Assembly: GCA_965250265.1 (NCBI GenBank)
Contig: CBDFNO010000015.1
Coordinates: 1-64,000 of the forward strand
Direction of reading: 5' to 3'
Origin: PRS1 sp965250265
Lineage (GTDB): Bacteria; Bacteroidota; Bacteroidia; Flavobacteriales; Flavobacteriaceae
Length of the DNA stretch: 64,000 nucleotides
Position 1 is the stretch's first letter. Every line of letters starts with the position of its first letter. The translations under genes and the position numbers were made by a program. Below the pieces are notes generated by a model that had not been told where the DNA came from, ran no database searches, and saw only the letters and a program-made list of their open reading frames with translations. Below are positions 8,621-18,191 of this stretch, piece by piece.

Positions 8621-9070
8621 TTATATTAACTTAGCTTTTACAATTGTAGAAATGGTTTTACCATCTGCTTTTCCAGCTAATTCTTTACTTACAATACCCA
8701 TCACTCTCCCCATATCTTTCATTCCATTTGCTCCAATACTTTCTATAGTTGAAATAACAATTTTTTCAATGTCATCTTCGCCTATAGCTTCGGGTAAAAA
8801 CTGACTTATAATTTTTGCTTCTGCCAATTCAGGTGCTGCTAGATCATCTCGCCCTTGCTCCAAAAAAATTGCAGCACTGTCTTTACGTTGCTTTACTTGT
8901 TTTTGAAGTATTTTTAATTCTTGCTCCTCCGTTAACTCTTCTGACGCTCCAGTTTCTGTTTTTGCTAATAAAATTGCTGACTTTACTGCACGTAAGGCTG
9001 TTAAAGCTGTTTGATCTTTTGCTTTCATTGCTGTTTTTAATGCGATCATTAGGTCTTCTTGTAAACTCAT
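8621..9070 (-). CDS. GatB/YqeY domain protein
   Basis: The 149-residue protein is a stand-alone YqeY domain, related to the tail domain of GatB in the tRNA-dependent amidotransferase. Family marks are the N-terminal LQEDLMIALKTAMKAKD, RAVKSAILLAKTE, the KQVKQRKDSAAIFLEQGR helix, and the C-terminal MGRVMGIVSKELAGKADG. Its own role is not established in the literature I know; tRNA binding is assumed from the homology. It lies just upstream of tRNA-Arg on the same strand, with its stop 9 bases before the tRNA, and probably shares a transcript with it. Confidence 0.93.
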   Translation of the reverse strand: MSLQEDLMIALKTAMKAKDQTALTALRAVKSAILLAKTETGASEELTEEQELKILQKQVKQRKDSAAIFLEQGRDDLAAPELAEAKIISQFLPEAIGEDDIEKIVISTIESIGANGMKDMGRVMGIVSKELAGKADGKTISTIVKAKLI

Positions 9071-9160
9071 AACATAAATTTGATTTTGCGAAGATAAGAA
9101 AGAAAATATAATTTCACTTGCAAGAATAGTGTGCTAATACTTAGTAGGAATGACAAAGGA

Positions 9161-9194
9161 AACCCGAAAAAATTGAGGGAACATTTTTCGGGTT
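9161..9194 (-). terminator. Probable terminator at the end of the dcw operon
   Basis: An 11-bp perfect stem (9161-9171 with 9184-9194) lies 35 bases after ftsZ on the minus strand. The distal arm begins with five T when read in that direction, but there is no long T run after it. It would separate the dcw operon from the YqeY gene. Confidence 0.55.
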
Positions 9195-9228
9195 CATACG
9201 AAGTTTAAAACATTAAACTTAGCAGCTA

Positions 9229-11124
9229 TTAATCTACATTGTCATGCAAAAATGAATTATTACTTCGCAATTGAATATCATCATTTTCATCTAAACCAAC
9301 CGACAAGCGTGATGCATTAGTTTCAGATGAATGCTGTACATCCTCAAGGTCTATACCTTGCCTTTTATAAGCTGGTTCTTTTTCTATATCGTCAATTTTA
9401 GCACTATTAAATTTATAGTTAAAATCTTTCATTTTTTTTCTTCTTTCATCAGCTCTTTCTTTTAGCAATTCAGAAATGGGACTATTAATTGGATCTAAAT
9501 CTTCGGTTAATGGTTTCTCTCTCAGTTTTTCTTCTAAAACTTTCTTTTCGAATACCATATCCTCCTCTACTTCAAGGGCAATCTCTTTTTGTTCCTCATT
9601 TTCATTTATTGCCGATTCTAAAATAATGTAATCATCCAGTGCGTATCGTGTTTCACCTGATTCATTTGCTTCTGTCACTGTTATAAGTTCAATATAATCT
9701 TTAACTGGAATATCTTTTACATTTTTATCCAATTTTGAAATGGTTCTTTCTTGTAAAGCAGACTCTTCAACTACAGTTTTAGAAATAGATACTGGCAGAT
9801 CAAAGGTTAGTATAGTTTGTTCCTCTTCTTTTTTGTCTTCTACAATTTCTTCCTGTATAACTTCATTAATTATAAAATCTTCTTCTTGAACATTCAATAA
9901 TACCTCATCATAAACAACATCCATATCTTTAATGATTTTGGATGTAGGAACTAAATCCATTTCTGATAACTCATCATCAATTAATGTATGCACTATTTTT
10001 TCATCTTCTTTGGTTAAAACAATATCAGGAGTAATAATTACAGGTTCTCTTTCGGTTAATAAATCCTGTTCCATGGCCTGATCGTCTTCTAAAGAATGTA
10101 TCACTTTCTTAGTTTCAGTATTAGTAATGTCGTCTTGCTGTTCCACATCAAAACCAGTTGCAATAATAGTTACAGCAATTTCATCTTCTAAAGATTCGTC
10201 TTCACCAACACCCATAATAATATTTGCTCCATGACCAGCTTCGGCTTGAATATGATCATTAATTTCACCAATTTCATCAATAGTAATTTCTTGAGAGCCA
10301 GAAACGATGAGCAACAAAACGTTTTTAGCTCCAGTAATTTTATTATCGTTTAATAATGGAGAATCTAAAGCTTTCAATATTGCTTCATGAGCACGATTTG
10401 TACCCGAAGAAGTTGCCGATCCCATTATTGCCGTACCACTATTACTTAATACTGTTTTGGCATCTCGCAAATCGATGTTTTGCGTATAGTGATGTGTAAT
10501 AACTTCGGCAATTCCTCTTGAGGCGGTAGAGAGCACTTCATCGGCTTTAGAAAAACCAGCCTTAAATCCTAGGTTACCATAAACCTCACGAAGCTTATTA
10601 TTATTTATAACAACTAAAGAATCAACATGTTCGCGTAAGATTTCTATTCCTTTTTGTGCTTGTATATTACGAATTTTTCCTTCAAATTCGAATGGCATAG
10701 TAACAATCCCTACTGTTAAAATTTCCATTTCCTTGGCTAACTTGGCAATAATTGGAGCAGCACCAGTTCCTGTTCCTCCACCCATACCAGCAGTAATGAA
10801 TATCATTTTTGTATTGGTATCCAACATGTGACGTATTTCTTCTAAACTTTCAACAGCAGCTTGTTCTCCAATTTCAGGATTTGCACCTGCTCCAAGACCT
10901 TCAGTTAAATTAACACCAAGTTGAATTTTGTTAGGAACTCCACTATTTTGCAATGCTTGAGAGTCTGTATTGCAAATTACAAAGTCAACTCCTTTAATAC
11001 CTTGCTGAAACATATGGTTGATAGCATTGCTTCCTCCTCCTCCTACACCTATAACTTTGATGACGTTAGATTGATTTTTTGGCAAATCGAAAGTTATATT
11101 GCCAATGTTTTTCTTGCTGCTCAT
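9229..11124 (-). CDS. ftsZ: Cell division protein FtsZ, long-tailed form
   Basis: FtsZ is the tubulin-like GTPase that forms the division ring. The N-terminal 330 residues hold GVGGGGSNAINHM near residue 26, the GTP-binding GMGGGTGTGAAP loop near residue 115, and the NIDLRDAKTVL catalytic loop. The 631-residue length is about 250 more than E. coli FtsZ: residues 340-560 form a highly acidic, Glu/Asp-rich linker, followed by a short basic patch (ADERRKKMKDFNYKF) and the end NNSFLHDNVD. I do not see the classic FtsA/ZipA-binding tail peptide in its usual form. It is the last gene of the dcw operon, 57 bases after ftsA. Confidence 0.97.
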   Translation of the reverse strand: MSSKKNIGNITFDLPKNQSNVIKVIGVGGGGSNAINHMFQQGIKGVDFVICNTDSQALQNSGVPNKIQLGVNLTEGLGAGANPEIGEQAAVESLEEIRHMLDTNTKMIFITAGMGGGTGTGAAPIIAKLAKEMEILTVGIVTMPFEFEGKIRNIQAQKGIEILREHVDSLVVINNNKLREVYGNLGFKAGFSKADEVLSTASRGIAEVITHHYTQNIDLRDAKTVLSNSGTAIMGSATSSGTNRAHEAILKALDSPLLNDNKITGAKNVLLLIVSGSQEITIDEIGEINDHIQAEAGHGANIIMGVGEDESLEDEIAVTIIATGFDVEQQDDITNTETKKVIHSLEDDQAMEQDLLTEREPVIITPDIVLTKEDEKIVHTLIDDELSEMDLVPTSKIIKDMDVVYDEVLLNVQEEDFIINEVIQEEIVEDKKEEEQTILTFDLPVSISKTVVEESALQERTISKLDKNVKDIPVKDYIELITVTEANESGETRYALDDYIILESAINENEEQKEIALEVEEDMVFEKKVLEEKLREKPLTEDLDPINSPISELLKERADERRKKMKDFNYKFNSAKIDDIEKEPAYKRQGIDLEDVQHSSETNASRLSVGLDENDDIQLRSNNSFLHDNVD

Positions 11125-11181
11125 ATAATTAAATTTACTGGTTTAGTTTTTTCAATGTGATTTATTAATTTAATGTCTTTA

Positions 11182-12504
11182 TTATTCTGCGTTATCTAAA
11201 AAATCCTTAACACGTTCGGTTAATTTATCTAAAAATGACTTTCTCTCTTTTATTGGTTGTTCTACTACTTGCTCTCCATTTTGGGCATCACCATCTTCAA
11301 TATTATAAACTACTTCTGAAGGATTTTCCATACATCTTTTTTCTTGTCGTCTCAAACCATCCATAACCAAACCTACAGCTGTTGCGAATGCTGGACTAGT
11401 AACTTCATCATCACTATCTCCGGCTAAATGCTCGTTTGGATAACCAACTCTGGTATCCATACCTGTAATATATTCTACTAACTGCTTTAAATGATTTAAC
11501 TGGCTTCCGCCACCTGTTAAAACTATTCCTGCAATGAGTTTTTTCTTTTGCTCTTCGTGTCCATAATTTTTAATCTCTACATAAACCTGTTCAACTATTT
11601 CTACTACACGAGCATGTATAATCTTTGAAAGATTTTTTAATGTAATTTCTTTAGGTTCTCGTCCTCTTAACCCAGGAATAGACACAATTTCGTTATCCTT
11701 ATTCTCTCCAGGCCAAGCCGAACCAAATTTTATTTTTAACAATTCCGCTTGCTTTTCAATAATCGAACACCCTTCTTTTATATCTTCAGTAATTACATTT
11801 CCTCCAAAAGGAATAACAGCGGTATGACGTATAATACCATCCCTAAAAATGGCCAAATCTGTAGTTCCTCCACCAATATCAATCAAAGCTACTCCTGCTT
11901 CTTTTTCTTCCTGACTTAAAACTGCATTAGCAGAGGCCAATGGTTCTAATGTGATGCCTTCTAGTTCTAGACCTGCACTTTTAACACAACGTCCAATATT
12001 TCTTATTGACGATACTTGACCAACCACAACATGAAAATGTGCTTCTAATCTTCCACCATACATACCTATTGGTTCTTTTATCTCTGCTTGACCATCAACT
12101 TTATATTCTTGAGGTAATACATGAATAATTTCTTCGCCTGGCAACATAACCAATTTATGCACTTGATTTACTAACCTTTCTATATCGTCTTCATCTATCA
12201 CCAATTCTGAATTTTCTCGGGTAATGTAATCGCTATGTTGTAAACTTCTTATATGTTGCCCTGCAATTCCAACAGTTACTTCCTCAATTATAACGCCTGA
12301 ACCAGCTTCAGCTTCTTGCACAGCTTGTTGAATAGATTGAATGGTTTGTGTAATATTATTTACTACACCTCGATGTACACCCAAACTTTTTGATTTTCCT
12401 AAACCAAGAATTTCTGCTTTGTCATATTCGTTTTTACGACCAATCATAGCCACAATTTTTGTGGTTCCAATGTCTAATCCTACTGAAATGTTATTGCCCT
12501 CCAT
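11182..12504 (-). CDS. ftsA: Cell division protein FtsA
   Basis: FtsA is the actin-like ATPase that tethers FtsZ to the membrane. The 440-residue protein has the actin-family phosphate motifs VGLDIGTTKIVAMIG at the N-terminus and ALIDIGGGTTDLAIF in the middle, the adenosine motif IVLTGGGSQL, and an SHS2-type 1c segment between them. The C-terminus SFLDKLTERVKDFLDNAE is an amphipathic helix of the kind that targets FtsA to the membrane. It begins 3 bases after ftsQ ends, so translation is probably coupled. Confidence 0.97.
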   Translation of the reverse strand: MEGNNISVGLDIGTTKIVAMIGRKNEYDKAEILGLGKSKSLGVHRGVVNNITQTIQSIQQAVQEAEAGSGVIIEEVTVGIAGQHIRSLQHSDYITRENSELVIDEDDIERLVNQVHKLVMLPGEEIIHVLPQEYKVDGQAEIKEPIGMYGGRLEAHFHVVVGQVSSIRNIGRCVKSAGLELEGITLEPLASANAVLSQEEKEAGVALIDIGGGTTDLAIFRDGIIRHTAVIPFGGNVITEDIKEGCSIIEKQAELLKIKFGSAWPGENKDNEIVSIPGLRGREPKEITLKNLSKIIHARVVEIVEQVYVEIKNYGHEEQKKKLIAGIVLTGGGSQLNHLKQLVEYITGMDTRVGYPNEHLAGDSDDEVTSPAFATAVGLVMDGLRRQEKRCMENPSEVVYNIEDGDAQNGEQVVEQPIKERKSFLDKLTERVKDFLDNAE

Positions 12505-12507
12505 AAT

Positions 12508-13227
12508 TTACTTTTTAGTGCATACCACTTGATTTTCAAATTGTAAATTCACTTTACTATACTTATTCAGCGATTTATCTTTTTTAGCTTTTTGATAAAA
12601 GGCTTTTAAATTGTTTATTTTTTTATCCAGCATATCTAAATTTCCAAGAGCAATTTCAAAATCCAACATTCTTGTCTTAAGTATTATTGTTTCATTTTGC
12701 TTTTGATAGATCTCAACGATATGTGTTTTTAAAAATTCATCATTATAAATTTTTTCTGCTATTACAAAAATATTGTCTAGCTTGTTTTTTTCAACATAAC
12801 CCTTTACAAGAGGAACTCTTGCTGTATAATTTGTTGACAACGGCATAAAAAAACCTTCATCATCTATATAATATGATTCATTTGTGTTTACCCTTGCTAT
12901 TGGTTTTCGTTGTTTAACATCTGCTTTAATCTCCCCATTTACAGTGAGATAAACTTCTGCGTTTTTTATCATTGGATTAGAATTTAGGGCAATCTCTAAA
13001 CCATTCAAATCTAAAATTTCTTTAGGCACCTTTTTAATGTCACCGTCTTTTTGTATTAACAATTTATTAACCGTTTCTTGAGTGACAAATAAATTGTCCT
13101 TCCCTATAAAATTTACTGTAACATTTTGCACATTTCTTTCAGCATTTCGCAGTGATGAAAATGCAAATAGAAAGGCCATTAGTACCAATAAAATTATAGC
13201 TTTTATGTAATTCCAGTTAACTTGCAA
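12508..13227 (-). CDS. ftsQ: Cell division protein FtsQ/DivIB
   Basis: FtsQ is a bitopic membrane protein of the divisome. The 239-residue protein has a short cytoplasmic N-terminus, one membrane segment (IKAIILLVLMAFLFAF, residues 8-23), a POTRA-like region (VTVNFIGKDNLFVTQETV, NPMIKNAEVYLTVNGEIKA) and a C-terminal beta domain with RKPIARV and YYIDDEG. Sequence identity within this family is low, so position between murC and ftsA is important evidence. Its start overlaps the end of murC by 11 bases. Confidence 0.92.
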   Translation of the reverse strand: MQVNWNYIKAIILLVLMAFLFAFSSLRNAERNVQNVTVNFIGKDNLFVTQETVNKLLIQKDGDIKKVPKEILDLNGLEIALNSNPMIKNAEVYLTVNGEIKADVKQRKPIARVNTNESYYIDDEGFFMPLSTNYTARVPLVKGYVEKNKLDNIFVIAEKIYNDEFLKTHIVEIYQKQNETIILKTRMLDFEIALGNLDMLDKKINNLKAFYQKAKKDKSLNKYSKVNLQFENQVVCTKK

Positions 13228-14569
13228 TGTTTAATTCTTGTTTTATATATTTTACTTCTTCACCAATATCTCCTGCTCCAAGTGTTAAAATAATTTGAGC
13301 TTTATTTTTTTTGATTTCTGAAACAATTTCAGATTTAGAAATTAGTTGCTTATTTATGTTATTTATTTTACTTAACAACAATTGTGATGTAATACCTTCG
13401 ATAGGCATTTCTCTAGCTGGATATATATCAAGCAACAATATTGTGTCAAATTGTGATAAACTTTTTGCGAACTCATCTAGAAAATCTCGTGTTCTGCTGT
13501 AAAGATGTGGTTGAAAAATTACCAATATTTTTCGATTTGGATACATTTCACACAGTGCTTGATATACTGCATTTATCTCCTCTGGATGATGAGCATAATC
13601 ATCTATAAAAATTAATTTTTCTGTTTTAATTTGATAGGTGAATCTGCGCTTTACACCTTTGTAAGATGCTAAAGCACTGGCAAGACTGTATGGAGTACAA
13701 CCAAATTCTACAGCCATTGCCATTGCAATCAAAGCATTCGACAAATTATGTCTGCCAGGTAGGTTAAATTTTAAATTTTCTATATTTTGACTAGGTGATT
13801 TAATATCAAACACATAAGTTCCATTTACAATTTTAATATTTGTTGCCATATAATCGGCTTCTTCCTCTATTGCATAAGTAATCCCTTTTATTGGTAATCC
13901 TTTTTTTACAAATAGCTTACCATTGGGCTTAATTTTTTTTGTAAACTCAATAAACGAATCTTGCAATGCTTCCGATTTCCCATAAATATCAAGATGATCA
14001 GTATCCATTGAAGTAATACAAGCAAAATCTGGTAATAAGGTTAAAAATGAACGATCAAATTCATCAGCTTCAACTACTGAAACTTTATTACCATTTTGAA
14101 TAAGATTAGAATTATAGTTTTCTGAAATTCCACCTAAAAATGCTGTCATTTCTACATCACATTCCTTTAACAAGTGTCCTAAAATACTTGTTGTTGTTGT
14201 TTTTCCGTGTGTTCCAGCTATTGCAATACAAAACGTGTCTTGAGTAATTAAACCTAATACTTGTGATCGTTTTAAAACTTGAAAATTACGATGCATAAAA
14301 TATGTTAATTCTGCATTAGATTTTGGAATAGCAGGTGTATAAATAACTAATGTGTCTTTTGGGTTTAAATATCGCTTATCAATATTTTTTACATCATCTT
14401 CAAAATGAACTTCGATCCTTAATTTTTCAAGATCGTTTGTGATTTCGGTTTGCGTTTTATCATAACCAGCAACATGCTTATTATCTGCAACGAAATAACG
14501 TGCTAGGGCACTCATACCAATACCACCTATACCTATGAAATAAACGTTATGTATGGTTTTTAAATTCAT
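13217..14569 (-). CDS. murC: UDP-N-acetylmuramate--L-alanine ligase
   Basis: MurC adds L-Ala to UDP-MurNAc, the first amino acid of the wall peptide. The 450-residue protein has the Rossmann motif FIGIGGIGMSALARYF at the N-terminus that distinguishes MurC, the ATP-binding AGTHGKTTTT near residue 121, the EADEFDRSF motif, and the C-terminal domain with DDYAHHPEEI. The start overlaps the murG stop as ATGA. Length and motif order are normal for the family. Confidence 0.97.
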   Translation of the reverse strand: MNLKTIHNVYFIGIGGIGMSALARYFVADNKHVAGYDKTQTEITNDLEKLRIEVHFEDDVKNIDKRYLNPKDTLVIYTPAIPKSNAELTYFMHRNFQVLKRSQVLGLITQDTFCIAIAGTHGKTTTTSILGHLLKECDVEMTAFLGGISENYNSNLIQNGNKVSVVEADEFDRSFLTLLPDFACITSMDTDHLDIYGKSEALQDSFIEFTKKIKPNGKLFVKKGLPIKGITYAIEEEADYMATNIKIVNGTYVFDIKSPSQNIENLKFNLPGRHNLSNALIAMAMAVEFGCTPYSLASALASYKGVKRRFTYQIKTEKLIFIDDYAHHPEEINAVYQALCEMYPNRKILVIFQPHLYSRTRDFLDEFAKSLSQFDTILLLDIYPAREMPIEGITSQLLLSKINNINKQLISKSEIVSEIKKNKAQIILTLGAGDIGEEVKYIKQELNIAS

Positions 14570-15660
14570 TTCTTTAATAGCTTTTCGACTACATCTACTA
14601 TATCTTTTGTTGCATTTACTAATGCTAATTTTTTAATATTCTCTCCAAATTCACTCTGCTTTTCTTTCGAATTGACGAGCAAGGAAAAATTATTTTGAAA
14701 ATCTATTTCCAAATCTTCTTCCTTAATCAATATTGCACCATTTTTATCAACAATGGCATTTGCGTTTTTGGTTTGATGATCTTCAGCAACATTTGGAGAT
14801 GGAATAAAGATTACTGGTTTCCCAACAATACATAATTCGGAAACAGAGCTTGCTCCAGCTCTAGAAATAATAATATCGGCAGCGCCATAAGCCATATCCA
14901 TTTTATTTAAAAATGAATGTACTTGCACATATTTAGAATCATTGTATTGCTTATAAGCACTATAATACAACTTACCACATTGCCATATGATTTGAACATT
15001 TTGTGTTTGAAAAAACTCTAACTCATCTGCAATTAATTGATTTATTCGTCCAGATCCTAAACTTCCACCTAAAACTAAAAGGATAACTTTGTTATGTTTT
15101 AAGTTGAAATAGTCTTTAGCTTCAATAGAATTATTATCAACACTCAATAAATCTTGCCTTACAGGATTTCCAGTTTTTATTATTTTATTCTCTGGGAAAA
15201 AGCGTTGTAGTCCATCATAGGCTACACAAATTTTATTTGCCCTTTTTCCTAAAATCTTATTTGTAATTCCTGGATAAGAATTTTGTTCTTGTATTAAACT
15301 GGGTATTTTTTTAGAAACAGCCACTTGTAATAATGGGCCACTTGCAAAACCTCCAGTGCCTATAGCAACATCAGGTTTAAATACATTTAAGATTTTCCTA
15401 GACTTTAGCAAACTACTTATAAGTTTAAAAGGGAATGATAAATTTTTAAAAGTTAGTTTACGTTGAATCCCAGAAATCCACAATCCTTCAATTTTATATC
15501 CTGCTTGAGGAACTTTTTCCATTTCCATTTTATCTTTAGCACCAACAAACAAAAATTCGGCATTTGGAAAACGCGATTTTAATTCATTGGCAATTGAGAT
15601 TGCAGGATATATATGTCCTCCTGTTCCTCCTCCTGATAATATGATTTTATAATTACTCAT
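14566..15660 (-). CDS. murG: UDP-GlcNAc:lipid I N-acetylglucosaminyltransferase
   Basis: MurG converts lipid I to lipid II at the inner face of the membrane. The 364-residue GT-B enzyme shows GGGTGGHIYPAI at the N-terminus, GTGGFASGP, QEQNSYPGITNK, the LVLGGSLGS hinge region and the UDP-binding SRAGASSVSELCIVGKP near residue 265. It starts directly after ftsW ends and overlaps murC by 4 bases. Confidence 0.97.
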   Translation of the reverse strand: MSNYKIILSGGGTGGHIYPAISIANELKSRFPNAEFLFVGAKDKMEMEKVPQAGYKIEGLWISGIQRKLTFKNLSFPFKLISSLLKSRKILNVFKPDVAIGTGGFASGPLLQVAVSKKIPSLIQEQNSYPGITNKILGKRANKICVAYDGLQRFFPENKIIKTGNPVRQDLLSVDNNSIEAKDYFNLKHNKVILLVLGGSLGSGRINQLIADELEFFQTQNVQIIWQCGKLYYSAYKQYNDSKYVQVHSFLNKMDMAYGAADIIISRAGASSVSELCIVGKPVIFIPSPNVAEDHQTKNANAIVDKNGAILIKEEDLEIDFQNNFSLLVNSKEKQSEFGENIKKLALVNATKDIVDVVEKLLKK

Positions 15661-16857
15661 TTATATTGCTTCGCTCAAAATTTCTAAGGGATTATCTAAA
15701 TTTTCTTCTTGCTCTTTTATTTCTTGTCGCTTTGCACTCACGCTTAGAATAATCCCGATGGCTAAACAAGTCATCCAAATAGATGTTCCTCCACTACTTA
15801 TTAATGGTAATGTTTGTCCTGTTACTGGGAATAATTCTACTGCTACAGCCATATTTATTAGTGCTTGAAAAACAATTGGTAAACCAACTCCTATCACTAA
15901 TAATTTTCCAAAAATTGTATCTGCTTTATGAGACACTATAACTATCCTAAACAATAGCATTAAGTAAAGTATCATCAAAATTAGACCTCCAATAAGCCCA
16001 TACTCTTCTACGATAATAGCGTAAATAAAATCTGATGATGATTGTGGTAAAAAGTTTTTCTGTTTACTTTTACCTGGCCCAAGTCCTGAAATACGTCCTG
16101 ATGCTATGGCTATTTTAGCTTTCTCAATTTGATAATTGGCTTCAGTATCCTCTTTATTGTTGAAATTCTCTACTCTGTTTACCCAAGTATCAACTCTGTT
16201 TGGCATTGCATCTGGAAAAGCTCTTGCAATAAGGATGAAAATTGCAAATGATGCTACACCAGTTATTAAAATTAAACCCAAATATTTAATTGGATATCCT
16301 CCTAAAAAAGTTAATGCCATAACCATTGTAAACATAATAGCCGCTGTTGAAAAATTAGCAGGGAGAATTAATGCTAATACTAAGAATACTGGCAACCACA
16401 AAGGTAAAATTGATTCATTAAACGATACTTGTTTATCTTTAATTTTAGATAAATATCTAGCTACATAAATCATCAATATTACTGATGCTAATGTTGAAGG
16501 CTGAAATGTAAACCCTACAAAAGGAACACTAATCCAACGTTTAGCATTGGTTAAGTTTTCAGATGCATTTGATTGAAACATTGTAATGATCAACAAAACC
16601 AAAACAACAGGAATCATTATCATAGACAAGCCTCGAAAATAACGATATGGAATTTTATGAACTCCATACATTATTGCGAATCCTAAAAAGAGATGTACAA
16701 AATGTTTAATAAAATAGTTAAAGGTATCTCCATCTCCACTTAAATATGCTAAGTTACTTGCTGCACTATAAACAGGAAGGAATGAGAATATTGCAAGTAA
16801 TGCTGCGATAGCCCAAATTAATCGATCTCCTTTTATGTTGTTAAATACTGCTTGCAT
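15661..16857 (-). CDS. ftsW: Septal peptidoglycan glycosyltransferase FtsW (SEDS family)
   Basis: FtsW polymerises lipid II at the septum together with the PBP encoded upstream. The 398-residue protein has about ten membrane segments, the KRWISVPFVGFTFQPS segment typical of SEDS proteins, and the C-terminal LPLISSGGTS motif. Among SEDS proteins, placement in the dcw operon with ftsI supports FtsW over RodA. It starts by overlapping the murD stop by one base and ends next to the murG start. Confidence 0.95.
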   Translation of the reverse strand: MQAVFNNIKGDRLIWAIAALLAIFSFLPVYSAASNLAYLSGDGDTFNYFIKHFVHLFLGFAIMYGVHKIPYRYFRGLSMIMIPVVLVLLIITMFQSNASENLTNAKRWISVPFVGFTFQPSTLASVILMIYVARYLSKIKDKQVSFNESILPLWLPVFLVLALILPANFSTAAIMFTMVMALTFLGGYPIKYLGLILITGVASFAIFILIARAFPDAMPNRVDTWVNRVENFNNKEDTEANYQIEKAKIAIASGRISGLGPGKSKQKNFLPQSSSDFIYAIIVEEYGLIGGLILMILYLMLLFRIVIVSHKADTIFGKLLVIGVGLPIVFQALINMAVAVELFPVTGQTLPLISSGGTSIWMTCLAIGIILSVSAKRQEIKEQEENLDNPLEILSEAI

Positions 16858-18191
16858 TATAGGTTTCTAACCGCTTCTTTAAATTGTCTTCCTCTGTCTT
16901 CAAAATTTTCAAATAAATCAAAACTAGCACAAGCTGGCGACAATAACACGTTATCACCTGCTTCAGCTATTTTATAAGCTATTTTAATAGCTTCGCTCAT
17001 AAATTGAGTTTCAACTATAATATCTACCATATTCCCAAATGTTTCAAACAATTTTTTATTATCTATACCTAGACAAATAATAGCTTTCACTTTTTCATTT
17101 ACACAAGGAAAAAGCCCATTATAATTATTACCCTTGTCTTCTCCACCAACAATCCAAACTGTTGGAGCATCCATACTCTCCAGTGCGTAATATGTTGCAT
17201 TCACATTTGTTGCTTTTGAGTCATTGATATATTGTACTTTATTAATAAGAAGCACCTGTTCCAATCTATGTTCGGCTCCTTGAAAGTTTTCTAAACTCTC
17301 GCGAATAGTGTGCTTTCTTATTTTTAACAGATGTGCCACAGTTGAAGCTGCCATGGCGTTTTTTACATTATGTTTTCCCTCTAAAGTTAAGTTTGCTGTT
17401 GGCATAATTATTTGATTATTTTCAATTGTTATTTTTATATTATTATTTTCTAAACAGACTCCATTTTCTACATTTTTTTTTAATGAAAATGGTAATAGTT
17501 TAGATTGAACTGGGTTTGTTTTTAAGTAATTTATTATCACTTCATCATCAGCATCATAGATCAGATAATCTTCTTTAGTTTGATTCTTTGTAATTCTAAA
17601 TTTTGAAGCAATGTAATTTTCAAACTTATCGTCATATCTATCCAAATGATCTGGTGTAATATTGGTTATAATGGCAATGTGTGGTCTAAATTTTTCGATT
17701 CCATCCAACTGGAAACTACTTAACTCCAACACATAGTTTTCAAAAGTGCTTTCTGCGACTTGTTTTGCAAAACTATCTCCAATATTCCCAGCCATACCAA
17801 CATTTAAATCGGCATTTTTTAGAATATGATATGTCATCATCGTTGTAGTTGTCTTCCCATTACTTCCTGTAATCCCAATAATATTTGCTTTAGTAAATTG
17901 TGAAGCAAATTCAATTTCAGAAATAACTGAAATATTATTTTCTTTGAGGATCTTTATTAAATCAATACCATATGGAATTCCAGGGCTCTTCATTACTACA
18001 TCAGCATTTAAAATTTTATCTACTGTATGCAGTTGCTCTTCCCATTCAATCTCATTATTTATAAGAACGTCTTTATATTTTTCTTTAATCTTTCCTTTAT
18101 CAGAAACAAAAACTTCAAATCCTTTTTCTTTTCCTAAAAGTGCTGTTCCTATTCCACTTTCACCTGCTCCAAGAATAACAAGTCGTTTCAT
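16857..18191 (-). CDS. murD: UDP-N-acetylmuramoylalanine--D-glutamate ligase
   Basis: MurD adds D-Glu to UDP-MurNAc-L-Ala. The 444-residue protein begins with LVILGAGESGIGTALL, carries the ATP loop GITGSNGKTTTTM near residue 112, the NITPDHLDRY motif, and the C-terminal NDSKATNVNAT and LSPACASFDLFENFEDRG motifs that are specific to MurD. It begins on the base before the mraY stop region, so the two genes abut. Confidence 0.97.
   Translation of the reverse strand: MKRLVILGAGESGIGTALLGKEKGFEVFVSDKGKIKEKYKDVLINNEIEWEEQLHTVDKILNADVVMKSPGIPYGIDLIKILKENNISVISEIEFASQFTKANIIGITGSNGKTTTTMMTYHILKNADLNVGMAGNIGDSFAKQVAESTFENYVLELSSFQLDGIEKFRPHIAIITNITPDHLDRYDDKFENYIASKFRITKNQTKEDYLIYDADDEVIINYLKTNPVQSKLLPFSLKKNVENGVCLENNNIKITIENNQIIMPTANLTLEGKHNVKNAMAASTVAHLLKIRKHTIRESLENFQGAEHRLEQVLLINKVQYINDSKATNVNATYYALESMDAPTVWIVGGEDKGNNYNGLFPCVNEKVKAIICLGIDNKKLFETFGNMVDIIVETQFMSEAIKIAYKIAEAGDNVLLSPACASFDLFENFEDRGRQFKEAVRNL

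Noticed and set aside
8526..9072. Open frames of 92 and 85 residues on the plus strand
   Set aside because: They are antisense to tRNA-Arg and the YqeY gene; one starts inside the tRNA terminator and neither resembles a protein family.
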